DNA of 64,000 nucleotides from Asparagopsis taxiformis (GCA_030407315.1 JALQPE010002521.1:20957-84956); one strand, 5' to 3'; positions 10,500 through 21,589 are shown, numbered from the stretch's first letter. Translations and numbers: made by a program. The notes: generated by a model not told the origin, from the letters alone.

Positions 10500-10725
10500 G
10501 GGAATTTGTAATTTTGGCAATTTCTATCGGAATACGCACTGAGGTAGTTGAGCATTACAAGGAACCAAGTAAACATTGCATCTTCAGAGTGGCAACGATG
10601 AGTGGCACGAGTGTGCATCTGTCGCTGATCGGTGTCTTGCAACATGGGGCGCACGATGCAGATTAGATGTGGTCCGCGTGCGCTTCATCGACCTGTCTCC
10701 GGGCGCCGACGGGTAGAATCAGTTC
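10500..10725 (+). repeat. Repeat block A, copy 1 (copy 2 at 20320-20545)
   Basis: About 225 bp, clearly alignable to 20320-20545 in the same orientation. Shared stretches include TATCGGAAT, GTTGAGCATTACA and CTTGCAACATGGGGCGCACG. Non-coding. Together with block B it lies upstream of the NB-ARC gene. Confidence 0.8.
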
Positions 10726-11047
10726 ATTTTCTCGTTTCCCTCCCACCATCGTGCTTGTATCCTCAAGTGTTCATAGATTATTCGGGCAGCTACCGGGAGC
10801 CGCATCGGTAAAAGCTGCTGCACGCATTTGGGCTGAAGGACTACATACCTCGCACCCACCCAAGGCATCATTGCCGGATACAGTCTTTCGGCTGCGATTC
10901 ATGGGGATTTGGCGTAATCGGCAATGGCAGCGACATGTTTGCCACAATCGCAACGTGACTACACACTCGGACGACTTGGCCTCAACTGTTCGCAATATCG
11001 CCAGAACGTGGCAATAAATTGGGGACAGCGTCAATTCATGTCCCGCA

Positions 11048-11400
11048 TCTGCCCGAGTTGAATGATTCAAATTAGATGAGTACACTATTCTATGCATCTG
11101 GCGATAGTGTACCCCATGGTACACTTTGTGCCATGCACCGTGAGGCAGTGTACACGAACCGTAGTCCCGGTATACGTTCCGGATGATACATGGACGACTA
11201 CCCGAATACATCCAATAGAAACATAGTATGTTCAATCTCTGCAAACAGGGTGCAGACACGTGGACGCCTTCCGACACGTCATAATGGCCCTTCAGCATGA
11301 GTTGGAACCGAGATATTTTACGATACTCCCAGTTCTGCCTCTAATTAATACGCCTCCTCCCTCTTATACAGATGTATACTCGGTGGCAGCAATGCGCTAT
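11048..11400 (+). repeat. Repeat block B, copy 1 (copy 2 at 21590-21935)
   Basis: About 350 bp, roughly 80-85% alike by eye with 21590-21935 in the same orientation. Shared stretches include AATTAGATGAGTACACTA, CACCGTGAGGCAGTGTACACG and AATACGCCTCCTCCCTC. It ends about 540 bp upstream of the NB-ARC start codon, so it may be part of a duplicated promoter region. Confidence 0.8.
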
Positions 11401-11943
11401 CTCGTTCCCTGTCTCGCAACTTGCTGAGCAAACTGTTCCTATCAATCCATCTACTTCCGCTCCGTTACTTCGAGCAGCACACAACACTTGCATCAACTCC
11501 GCGCAGCCCAACACTGCACTGCACCGCACTAGCACCACATCACACATCGCACCACAACTCGGCTCACAACTCTTCCGCGTTCGTACCGTCCATACGCCAA
11601 CCGCCCATTGCTTCCATCCTTCCTTGCCTCCCCGTTCGTGCCATTCACCTCGTCAACTGACAATCTTCTCCCCACCAGCTGCCTCAACTATTTCTATCAA
11701 TCCATCCTTCTCCGCTCTTTTACTTCGCTCTCCAAACCATATTAGCAGGAATACCGCGTAACGCCGTACCTCAAATCATCTCAGCTCGCGCCACTTCTCT
11801 ACTTCTCGACTTGCAACTCTTTCCTTCTTGTACCATCCATACACCCAACGCCCACCACATCTATCTTTGCCTCTCCATCCGTACCATTCAGCTCTCCGAC
11901 TAACAATCTTCTCTCTCTTCCCTCCGCCCACACTTCTAGTATC

Positions 11944-14900
11944 ATGGATCATTCCTTCTCTCAACCAGACCATCCCGTTCCCAACTCCACCCGCTCCAAC
12001 ACCGCCACTCCACCGTCCCATCCAGTCTCTACATCTGACCACGCCCATCAAACGACCTCTGCCCCTCCCGCCGTAGCTGATTCCGCGCACACCGAGTCCC
12101 ATCCACCGACCCAGCCCCCATCATCTCCCTCACTCCACCCAGTGTCCCACCCATCTCACCCGCTTCCCCACTCCACTCCCGCATTGTCTCCCGCCCAACC
12201 ATCACGTACCCCACAGCCCGCCGTCTTTCACGTCCCCCGAAATTCCCGCCAGACTGTCCTAGACTTTTCCCGAAACTCCCGCACTCCAGAAAGCAAGGCC
12301 AAGCACGCCCTCCTGTCCGATGACCCAAACAATAACGCCATAGCTCTCGTCGGCATGGGTGGCACAGGGAAAACTACTATTCTGCGCGCCCTCGGCAGAC
12401 GTGTAGACGTTTGGCAAAAGTTCCCGGACGGCGTGTGGTTCATTGAACTCGGTCACGACGCCAAAGTGCAGAGGCTGTTGGACCAGCTGGAGCAGATTGT
12501 CGCTGAAGCATTCCCAGATTTCCTCCCCAAATTCGTTCAACTCACTGCAAAAGACAACACTCATGTGAACATGATAGAGAAACTGGTTGACCTACTCGTT
12601 CCGAAGCGCTTTCTCCTCATCTTTGACGACTTGTGGGATTTCGATCCCACTGTCTACAAGCTGGTAGACACAGCGTGCAAAGCTGTCCAGGAAATGGATG
12701 GAGGAAGTTGCAAGGTGCTGACGTCGACTCGGAATGAGGCGATAGGTCGTTTACCGACGCATGATTTGTCAATTGGAGTGAGTCCTGCAGATGTGCGTAG
12801 GGAGACATGCATCGCAATTCTGTGCGGGTATGCTGGGATCGACTGTACCAGGCTTGCGTCGTGGTCATCGGGCAATCGTGATGCACTGGATAGCATTGTT
12901 GACCTATGTGCAGGACTACCACTGGCACTGAGTATAGCTGGGTCTGGGATGCAAGAAGTGAATGGTCGATGCACAGATGCGAGTGGGCCGAATGCCATTG
13001 TGCAATACTGGGAGAGTCTGAAGCGGAGTAGTGTAGAACTGCGTGATGAAGAGAGTGGGAGTAGACACGGGGGGCTGGATGCAGCTATCCAGACGAGCTT
13101 AGGGTCGCTGGAGAGAGGGTGGAAGGGGAAGAGCATGGGGGTGGGGGAGATGTTTCGATCGTTTTGCGTAGTGGAAAAGCAGATGTGTGTTCCATTGTGT
13201 GTGATCGAGAAGATATGGGGCGTAGAAGATGTGCTAGCAAGGGTGAGGATGTTTTCGAGACACAGTTTAGTATCACTGGATGAAGATGAGGGAGGGCTAG
13301 TGATGGGGATCCGACTCCATGATCTTGTTCACGATGTGTGTGTAGAAATGGCGGAGGGGAAGGAGGGAGTACGAGGGTGGCATTGTCGGGTCGTGGATGG
13401 ATACCGGAGATCACTACGGACTAGTCAAGGGGTTGCTGAAGATCATGCATCGAATGAAGTAGGATCGAGTACCGAGAGTGAAGAAGAAGAATGGTGGAAA
13501 CTGAAGGGGACAGAGAAGTACATGAGCGACAACGTGGTACGACACCTACTCGGAGCTGGGCGGGTGAGTGCGACGCTGAAGTTGTTGACGGATTATCGAT
13601 GGATCGAGAAGATGAATAAGGATGAAGAGCGAGCACCGTTCCAGAAGGTCATCGGCGAGCTGGAACTGGTGCGAAGGCATTTGGAGGAAGAAGAGAAGAC
13701 GGAAATTGGAAGAAGAATAGTCAGCGATTTGGATGTTGTAGCAAGAGTAATGGAGCGTTGCATGGCGCCGTATTGTATGAAGAATCGCAAAGAATGTACG
13801 TTTCAACTATTTGGGCGATTGCGCGATGTTGTTAGCGAGAGTGGGTTGGTAGAGCGAATATTGTGTAGTATTGAGAGATATGCGGAGCGGCCTTGGGCTC
13901 GTTGTGGGCCTGGAGTGTTGAGGAGTGGGAGAAGCTTGTTGCGACGTGTACTGGAGGTAGAGGACGAGGGAGAATGCATGTGTGTGAGTGGGGGAGGGGA
14001 AGAAGTGATTGTGGGAGGGCGGAGGGGGAAGATTTGGGTGTTGGATGGCCGAGATGGGAGGGTGAAGAGGACTCTAGTCGGAGGCAACCGTAGTCATATC
14101 GTGGGTGTGTATTTCGACTGCATTTCGGGGTTGATGTACTCATGCGATAGAAGAGGACAAGTCACGATATGGAAAGGGGTGAAGAAGTTACAATCGATAC
14201 AAGCTCAAGTAGAAGACTGGAAAGAGAAGATCGGTTGTATGCAAGTGTTACCGTCGTCGAAGAAAGTGGTTCTGGGAACTACTGAAGGACGACTACTGGT
14301 TCTAGATACAACGAGCGGGAGAGTAGTTCGAACTGTCGCCGCGCATTCTGATCGAGTGACTTCGCTGGCAATGGGAGGAAGCGAAACTGTGATGGTGTCT
14401 GAGTCGTATGGAAGGATTCGTGCATGGAATACGACAATCTTTGACGAAAGCGGCACTGTATTCAAGGGGCTCAAAGGAATGGCGAAATGCGTAGCGTTAA
14501 GCGGTGATGGGAGGCTACTGGCCTCAGGGTCGTGGGAGGATAAAAACGTTCAGCTCTGGGACGTGCAGAGTGGCGAGCAACTATGGACATCGCCTCACGA
14601 GTACTTGGGACGAGCAGATTGCGTACTGTTCAGCGCCGATGGGCGTATGTTGTATTCTATCCACAGGGGAGAAAAGAAGGTATGGCAGGTGATGAATGGT
14701 GGCCGTGACGTGTCACTGGCGTACACTTTCTCCTTTCCGTCGCCTTTTGATCTCCGATCGGTCGGTCTGGGAGATGGCCCGGAACTTTTCTTGTTGACGG
14801 CAAATCGAGTACAAGTTTGGGATGCGCGACCATCGGGCAGCAGTGACAATTCGGTCGACACATTTCTTCCGCACATGTGGAGATTTGGAGTTTCTGAGGA

Positions 14901-15060
14901 TGGATTGACAATGTTGACGTGCAATATCGTGTCGAGACGGATGGAGATACGCAACGTGTGTGACGTGTCGGAGCGCATCGATCTCGTCATTTCCAGTTTC
15001 AAATTCCACCGGCGTAATCACGCGGAGGTTGGTTTTCCATATTCTCTGGCCGTATCAAAC
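11944..15060 (+). CDS. NB-ARC-WD40 receptor-like protein, 5' segment of a split gene
   Basis: 1039 codons in one frame from ATG 11944 (context TATCATGG, preceded by a long pyrimidine-rich leader). Residues 1-115 are Pro/Ser/His-rich and look disordered. The NB-ARC ATPase follows: P-loop VGMGGTGKTT at about 136, kinase-2 LLIFDDLWD at about 224, a Ser-Thr-Arg motif near 262, GLPLA at about 324, and an LHD (MHD-like) motif at about 458. A helical linker leads to WD40-type repeats from about 680. NB-ARC proteins are nucleotide switches that oligomerise after sensing through their repeats (plant NLRs, Apaf-1), so a cytosolic sensor role is likely. The frame is broken at 15060 by a retroelement and resumes at 16795. 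Confidence 0.88.
14984..15060 (+). repeat. 77-bp target duplication, left copy
   Basis: Exactly repeated at 16718-16794, flanking the inserted retroelement. It is coding sequence of the WD40 region. LTR integrases normally duplicate 4-6 bp. Confidence 0.92.
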
Positions 15061-15137
15061 TGTTGGGATATTCATATAACCAGGCGACATGCCAACTCTA
15101 GTGTCTGCGCAGGCACAACATTCTTTATAGTCTAACA
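15061..15137 (+). repeat. 5' LTR (77 bp) of the inserted Copia element
   Basis: TGTTGGGATATTCATATAAC to TCTAACA, nearly identical to the TRIM LTR at 8807-8883 (reverse complement). Confidence 0.88.
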
Positions 15138-15177
15138 GGTTATGGACCCAAAACGCTAACCACTACGCCCTCAGCAC
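15138..15177 (+). promoter_or_regulatory. Extended primer-binding site matching a whole tRNA-Met 5' half
   Basis: Starts GGTTATGGACCC directly after the LTR. Its complement reads like a complete 5' half of a tRNA: acceptor-side GTGCTGAG, A-box-like GGCGTAGTGGTTAGCG, then an anticodon arm with CAT ending in CATAACC. About 40 nt of complementarity is far more than the usual 10-18. Confidence 0.7.
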
Positions 15178-15508
15178 ACCGCACAACACCCCAATCCCAC
15201 CTCCCTTCTCCCACCAACACCATCCACGCGCGACGCCCTACACCGCCGTGAAGCATCAACATACACAACGTGCGACGCCCTACACCGCCGGATCACCCAC
15301 CACAGCCGCCCCAACAGTTTCAAAACGATCCATCAACATTCCCAACCCTACCCCACCCCCTCCCATTTCCCAGGCGGCCGAAGACCGCTCAACACGGCGA
15401 CGTCGATACGCCACACAACGGCGACGCCAACAGGAACTGGACAGACTCCCGGACGATCTCTTCGCACAAGCTACAATTGAAGAGGAACACAATACAACTC
15501 CGGCCGCT

Positions 15509-16230
15509 ATGGCAAACCAAACGCCCACACCCTCTGCCAACAACCCCAATCCCTCCCCGATACCCACAACCATCCCCCACTTCGAATTTCCCCCACTCAC
15601 ACACACAAATCTCATCCAATGGTCCCTCAGCATCCGCAGTTATGCATCCATTCACAACATCACACCATACGTCATTGGCCCCACACCGCCCGAGCCCAAA
15701 GACGCAAACGAACGCCAACTACACCACTACAGACTGTCCCTCGCTCGTCTCCTCATCGTCCCACACATTTCCCCACCCATACTCAAAAGTATTAGTCCAA
15801 CAATACTATCCGGACACCCCTCGGGCATCTACAACTTCCTCAAAGACAAACTCTCCATCATCCCACCGCAGCACACCGAAACCAACTTACGACTCACAGC
15901 CGCCAGACTCCAACACACACCCGGAACTCCCATCACAGAATATATCACAAGACACCGCGACCTCCGTGATACAATGCTACAGTCCGGATTTCCCAACATT
16001 GAAGATGACACCACAACCGTGCAGTTCGTGCTGGACGGACTTAAACATCTTCCCAGCTGGACACCACTAATACGCGAAGTGGCCAACTTTCACAACTTCC
16101 ACAACGGTGAACGACCAAACTTGGAACTCGTATTCACGATGCTAGTAGAACATGAACAAGCCGTCCCCATCCAACCAGTAACTACAACACACCATCCACC
16201 GTTGCCTCCTATCCCACCGAACATACCCTA
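15509..16230 (+). CDS. Copia-type Gag, C-terminus lost by internal deletion
   Basis: Gag capsid domain of the Copia 'gag-polypeptide/UBN2' kind, from ATG 15509 (the frame opens at 15248 without ATG). It begins with a Pro/Asn-rich stretch, then 'FEFPPLTHTNLIQWS', the usual 'L...NY..W' start of Copia Gag, followed by helices through 'LDGLKHLPSW' and 'MLVEHEQ'. No zinc knuckle remains. The frame runs on to 16480 through unrelated sequence because the deletion joined it out of frame to RNase H. Confidence 0.75.
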
Positions 16231-16539
16231 TCCGCCTTCCACACTAGCCAACATGTATCATTCCTACGCAACATACTACAAGATCTGCGCCACCATAACA
16301 AGGCACCCACACCCATATTCATGGATAACGCAGGCGCCATCACCACAGCTAACACGGAATTCCCCACCCCTAAATCGAAACATATCGATGTCAAATACCA
16401 TTATCTCAAAGAAGAAATCCAGCGACAACATATCACACTACACCATACTCCATCCCACACCAACGCTGCCGACATCATGACCAAAGCACTCAAACCTGCT
16501 CAGTTCACAGAAAAACTACCTCTCCTACGACTCACATAG
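16231..16539 (+). pseudogene. C-terminal RNase H fragment of Copia Pol
   Basis: About 102 codons in a different frame from gag: FLRNIL, 'MDNAGAI' (catalytic Asp strand), 'KSKHIDVKYHYL', 'HTPSHTNAADIMTKAL' and stop. These are the standard last motifs of Copia RNase H. Everything upstream of it in pol is missing; the junction with gag lies near 16215-16235. Confidence 0.85.
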
Positions 16540-16557
16540 CCCACGGCGCGCGGCGAC

Positions 16558-16717
16558 TGTCGGATGATCAATCCGTTATTTCCGCGCCGTGTCCACAGCG
16601 AGCCTACGTTGTCGGATGATCATACCACTAGCTGTAAGCACTAAGTCCACAGTATTTATACGCCGCCGATCACGCCGACTACAATAAAGTTATGTATCAT
16701 CGTCTGCCTAGACAACA
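16558..16717 (+). repeat. 3' LTR-like end of the insertion, different from its 5' LTR
   Basis: Starts TGTCGGATGATC after a stop and a GC-rich stretch, repeats that motif at 16613, has TATTTATA near 16651 and AATAAA near 16683, and ends GACAACA directly at the 77-bp host copy. TG...CA termini and the TATA-like and AATAAA signals suit an LTR, but it does not align with 15061-15137 beyond the first and last few bases. Confidence 0.55.
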
Positions 16718-16794
16718 TCGTCATTTCCAGTTTCAAATTCCACCGGCGTAATCACGCGGAGGTTGGTTTTCCATATTCTCTGGCCGTATCAAAC
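16718..16794 (+). repeat. 77-bp target duplication, right copy
   Basis: Identical to 14984-15060. Removing 15061-16794 (1734 bp, a multiple of 3) rejoins the NB-ARC-WD40 frame exactly. Confidence 0.92.
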
Positions 16795-17502
16795 ACCCAG
16801 AAATTCGTTGCATACTCCTTTGACCGCCGTTGTGCTGTTTACATCGCCAACGCGCTGAACGGAAATGTCTTGCGTACTCTCTCTGATCTTGAGGAATGGG
16901 CGTTATCGTTAACACGCGATGAACAAGATGCCCGATCAATTTTGACCAGTTCCGGTCATTCGAGTAGCACGCCACGAGTTGGACCAATCCGAGGTGTTGG
17001 AATACTGTCGTTCAGTTCAGACAGTAATGTGATTTCAGCTTTCGCAGCCGCAAACTGGGACCCGAACCCGGACCCGAACCGATCTTACAGGTATCTGACG
17101 ACTGTCGAGACAAAGTCTGTGGCTTGGAATATATCGTCAGGAGAACCTACGGACGAAACACATCTGAACGGCGATATTACCGCAACGAGTAGCACAGCTA
17201 CCCCTCGCTTGGTCTGCAATGCGCAGTTTAACGGACAGTCCTTCTGTTTTCCACCAAATATCAAGTACGAACACGGCCAATCGTCATTCATTATAGCCAC
17301 TGTGGAGGATGGTGTGCGTGGAGCCCATTACGTCGCCAATACACGCCGATTACACATATCAACAGGGCAGGGGGGTATGTGCTATGTCGATCTAATCACT
17401 GACAACACCCAACTTCCGCCGCGCAATCCACCTCCTCTTCCACTTCTCCCCGAGCCTCTGCCATCCCCGTCAAAGAACCAAATCACAAATTCCGGACCTT
17501 AA
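16795..17502 (+). CDS. WD40 region continued, 3' segment of the split NB-ARC gene
   Basis: 235 codons in the same frame as 11944-15060 once the insertion is removed. The sequence continues a beta-propeller-like pattern ('FVAYSFDRRCAVYIAN', 'TKSVAWNISSGEP', 'SSFIIATVED') and then a Pro-rich linker. It ends at TAA (17500-17502). The same frame then continues without further stop into a TIR domain. In the present sequence this part has no start codon of its own and could be expressed only from an allele lacking the insertion. Confidence 0.8.
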   Translation, partial: TQKFVAYSFDRRCAVYIANALNGNVLRTLSDLEEWALSLTRDEQDARSILTSSGHSSSTPRVGPIRGVGILSFSSDSNVISAFAAANWDPNPDPNRSYRYLTTVETKSVAWNISSGEPTDETHLNGDITATSSTATPRLVCNAQFNGQSFCFPPNIKYEHGQSSFIIATVEDGVRGAHYVANTRRLHISTGQGGMCYVDLITDNTQLPPRNPPPLPLLPEPLPSPSKNQITNSGP

Positions 17503-18042
17503 GAACTCTCCGACGTCTTCATAAATCATGCCGGTCCCGACAAGTTATTCATTGCTGAACCGTTGTTTGATGCACTTGTCGCAAATGGTCTCAAAGTATT
17601 CTTGAACAAGAGGGAACTACATCCCGGGCAGAATGCTCCTCAGAAAATGGACGGTGCAATGGAGACGGCAAGGATAGCAGTGGTGATTCTGTCACCGCAA
17701 TTCGCTGGTCGTCCATGGACCATGAAGGAATTACTGTGTTTCCTACGACGCTTCAGGAGTGCTGGTGAAAGGGGAGTGATTATAATCCCTGTGTTCTATC
17801 GATTAACGCTGGAAGATTGTAGAAATGCACTGATGGTCACGGATGGAGATGGGAACAAAGTGCTGATGACAGAAGAATTTCTGCAACGAATGGCGTGGAA
17901 CAGCGAATATGGGATAGCAGACGTTGTGCAGGGTCTTCGGGAAATGCGGGAATTACAGGTATTGAGAATTTTGAAAATGCGACAAACGGAGGCGGAAACG
18001 AGGCTGCGGAGAAGCGGGAGACGTTTATCGGAAGGATTGTAG
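17503..18042 (+). pseudogene. TIR domain, C-terminal part of the NB-ARC-WD40 gene after an in-frame TAA
   Basis: 179 codons in the same frame as the WD40 segment, starting the codon after TAA. It begins SDVFINHAGPDK, the classic betaA/box-1 start of plant-type TIR domains. It continues with FDALVANGLKVFLNKREL, METARIAVVILSPQFA and WTMKELLCFL. The last carries the conserved Trp and the Glu that is catalytic in NAD-cleaving TIRs. The nearest ATG or GTG would cut off the betaA strand, so the TIR is most simply the end of one long protein interrupted by a nonsense codon, or reached by readthrough. TIR domains are usually N-terminal in plant NLRs, so this order is unusual. Confidence 0.85.
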
Positions 18043-18394
18043 AGGCAGTGATGATGGCGATGGGACGCATAGAAACGGGAAACCTTGCAGGTCCGAGTAG
18101 AGCGACGAGCTGAAGATATTTTACAGTAAAAAGTGTTCTGGAAGGTCGCTGTGTGTATCGGTCTATGTAGAGTATGTGTTCAGCGTGATTGGGAGCACAT
18201 ACAGGTCCATTCAGAATGACAGAAAGTCAATAACGCGATGTTGAAGAGTGGCAGTGTGGATGTGGGTGCACTCAACTCAACACTTGTTCCCAGAATTGCA
18301 ACCACGATTATTCAACCATCGTTACGCAACGGCGAATCCAACGCTGTCGGGTACATGACAGTCGCAATACAACACGTGAAACGACGTCAACTCC

Positions 18395-18520
18395 GCTGAA
18401 GCATGCATTTCTTCTGAAGGAAACACTTTCGAGTCGTTCGCTATTTTCTCCAATGAATGCGCCATCGATGGAAACCCTGGATTGCAATTCTTCACCGCGC
18501 CCGATGCTGACAATATCTAA
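18395..18520 (+). pseudogene. Short protein-like remnant
   Basis: A 41-codon open stretch with natural composition ('GNTFESFAIFSNECAI', 'GLQFFTAPDADNI') ending in TAA. No domain is recognised. With 18778-19164 it suggests the decayed remains of another gene behind the TIR. Confidence 0.25.
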
Positions 18521-18777
18521 GGCGGGATGATGTCTGCGGGGACCGGCAAAATGGCAGAGTAAAGAAGAGGGTACAAGTTGAGGATAGTAAAGTCGCTGGG
18601 TAGTTGTTCCGAGAAAAAAGGGGCATCGGAGATAGCATCGCGGAGAAGGTGGGGCATATGGAATATGTCGTTGAAATCAGTGACGCCATATTGGAGCAGA
18701 GGGAAAGTGGGAAGCCTGTGAGTCGCAGTACTGCGCAACGATCAGAAACCGCAGAGTGGCAAGATGGGGAGTAGTGA

Positions 18778-19164
18778 CGGAGAATTTTCGAGGATCTTAT
18801 TTCAGGTGATAGTAATGCGCCGGGAACAAGGCCTGACTCATGCGCCGGCAGGCTTCCCAGACACAGAGCATTGGTGACACTGGCGACGCATGTGATCGCG
18901 ATGTCCGCAAAAGTTGCTGTTGAGTTTATTGACATACGTATGGATTTGTCAAAAGGTCGTGCAGATGGTATGGAACTTGGGAAACGGATGCTGCTGTCAA
19001 ATGTGGTCGCGTCCGAGTGGACAGACGAAAACCAATTCAAATTTCACAACAACCTTCATGCCGAGGTTGTTCAAGACTCGTCGATGTCAGTGAACGAATG
19101 TCACGATGTTGCACGCATGCTGGAAACGATAAATCGATACCGCCCATCAGGAAACATCATTTAG
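18778..19164 (+). pseudogene. Unrecognised gene remnant
   Basis: 128 open codons ending in TAG with well-mixed composition ('HVIAMSAKVAVEFIDIRMD', 'NQFKFHNNLHAEVV'). Several internal ATGs exist, but no start with clear context. No family is recognised. It may belong with 18395-18520 to a second receptor-like gene whose upstream repeats (20320-21935) lie further right. Confidence 0.35.
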
Positions 19165-20319
19165 CTCTTGGTCAGCCACCCGTGTTCCACTCAAGTTCAC
19201 AGAAGCAACGCATGCGCATCGGTAATCGATGTATCGCCTACCTCCACAGCACTCTTCGTCAGAAACGGCAACTAGAAGCGCTCAACTCCAACTGGTCACA
19301 TTTGCTCCCCACGTGGACATGCCACTGATCGTCGCGCTTGCAGCATCGGCATGGGAAACCACCAGCGGACAGACCCCACACAGTCTAGTTGTGTGCCGCT
19401 ATGTCGAACACAGTCGTGCACAGATGGAAAAGGGTGAAAGGCTATTCATACGCGCTTGGTCCTCTAATAGGTCTGTTAGAGTTCCAATTGGCGCGCGATG
19501 CAGCTGCGACACAGCTATGCAGAATATGTTCGGCGCGCAATGAAAACGGTCAGAGTCTGGCGATGCAAGTTGTCAAGTCATGAAGCATCAATCATGAAGG
19601 AGCGGATGCGCTGATTGCGTGGCGGCGGCGAGTTGTTGATGCGAGCGTTGGATGCTGCATTGGCGGTGATGTCGTGACTCGAGCCCAGGTCTCGATTCCT
19701 GAGCTCTGGATTGCGGCGGCTGCGTTCAAGCGAGTGCAGTGTTGGCTGCGTTTGGTGCCGAATGGCAAGCGTGTTGGGACAGCTGTCTGGAAAATTTGAG
19801 AGATCGGAAATGAAATTGAGAAGATTGGTTTTCGAGGCACGCAGAAAGTATTTCAACTTCGAAACGTCAGCTGAGGAACGAAAGTCTGGCAGGTGCAGTA
19901 GTGTTCCTGTATGGTAGGTGCCACCGGAACCGCTCAGATGGGAAAAGACACTGACCCAAGCCCGTGTTAAAAATTAAATTTTTAGTTTACTGCAGCCACC
20001 ACGCTCTGCTGGCGGGAAGCATCACTCCGTCGAGGTTGCCATTCCAGCCCTCCCGAGCAGTGCAGCACAGTCCGCATCGTCCACACGTAACTATTTTTGA
20101 CATCCTCCCTCCATCCCTAGCTTACCTTATCTCACATAGTTTGGCTACCCCGGGGCACCCATCACATGCGATGGTCAAAGCGATGCTGAAAGAGCCGCTA
20201 GGCCCTGGGTTGGCCAAGTTATTACTGGCAAAACCTGCATTAAACATGCGTTCTAATAGGCACGACTATTGCCTTTTCGGTTCCCGAAGTTCTGGGTCGA
20301 CTAGCGGAAAGTGGGGAGG
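19165..20319 (+). other. No supported gene
   Basis: Short frames only on both strands (up to 120 codons) without motifs. No repeat structure recognised. Confidence 0.45.
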
Positions 20320-20545
20320 ATGTTAATTTCAGCAACTTGTATCGGAATGCGCTCGACTATAGTTGAGCATTACAGCGATGCAGACATTCCAACTCCAAAG
20401 CGGCAATGGTGAGTGGCACAAATATGCATTTATCGCCGATTGGGGTCTTGCAACATGGGGCGCACGATGCGGACTAGACGTGGTGAGAATGCGCGTCATC
20501 AATCCGTTTCCGGGCGCTGACGGGCAGCATCAGTCCAATCCTCGG
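20320..20545 (+). repeat. Repeat block A, copy 2
   Basis: Diverged direct copy of 10500-10725. The order A then B is kept in both places, but the A-B gap is about 1.05 kb here against about 0.32 kb in copy 1. Confidence 0.8.
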
Positions 20546-21589
20546 AGGAGAAAGTAGAGAAACCGTCGAAATGCCACATGATACGGGCGAGTTGTCCTGC
20601 GTAACTCATGCACACCACTGCGACGTATTATGTCTGAAATAGTGGCGAGTTGTGGCAGATGGATGGGTGCGGAAAGATGTTTCGATCCTATAGCGTGTAA
20701 TGCGGTGCGATAGAGAAAGAATAATCAACTGCGAACTGGTACATAAGAAGAGAGCTGGAGATTGGAGAGGGGCGTCTGTCAATGGATTGCGAGGTGATTT
20801 AAAATTTGGGAAGTGGAATAGAGGAGCTGAGCATTTAGCGAATGATGCCGTGCTACAACATATGTTTGGATCATTTAGGATTACGGGGAAGTAGATGAGC
20901 GTATGAGTAGGTAGGCTTAGATTGAGCGGCTGCAGATTACGAGGGATACTCATGCTAGCGGAATAATAATATCGCGAAACAGTTTGGCATCGAAAGTTCG
21001 AGAAGAGCGAATAGAACATGGATCGTGGAAATGGGTGCGACTTGAAGCCCGAAAAGAATCGATAGTGGAATTGGAACATCGCAAAAGATGAAGGCAACAC
21101 AGGTCGTGGACGACGCACGTAGGGATCTGAGTTCTACCTATATCGCATCTCATACAATTACCACGGCTACCCCCTCACAGGTTGTGTCGGACACGCGAGC
21201 TGAACGCCTACCACAATTGCAAACAATGTGTCAATACGCGCGCGCAGTCACACGATGAACAATCGCCCCCATTCCAGAGTTCCAGACGATATAGTTAACA
21301 TGCGGAATCTGGAGCTGTTGCTACTAGGCAGTAGAAGGGAAGTTCGACTCGGTCGGGTGATGGATGCTGTCGTGATTGCCTGCAGACGCATATTTCGAGC
21401 GCAACATGTCGTGATTTTTCGGCGGCGATTGGAGCGGATATGGCATGATCGATAACACCAGCATCACATTTGCAACCATCGGAACGCGACTTTGGAACGG
21501 GAAGACCTGATCTCGATTGTTGGTAGTGTTGTCGGAAGGTGGCAGTTAGTGCTGCGTCGAATCAAGTCTTTCATCCGCTCGAGTGCAAC
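20546..21589 (+). other. No supported gene between repeat blocks
   Basis: A 170-codon minus-strand frame (20606-21118) has no recognisable motif and biased composition. It looks like a chance frame. Confidence 0.4.

Larger units (their letters stand above)
15061..16717 (+). mobile_element. Deleted Copia element inserted in the NB-ARC gene
   Basis: 1657-bp insertion between the two 77-bp copies. Order: 77-bp 5' LTR, half-tRNA primer site, gag, then directly the last part of RNase H in another frame, then an LTR-like 3' end. Protease, integrase, RT and the first part of RNase H are deleted, so it is non-autonomous. The two ends are not the same LTR (see 16558-16717), suggesting a recombinant copy. 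Confidence 0.85.
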
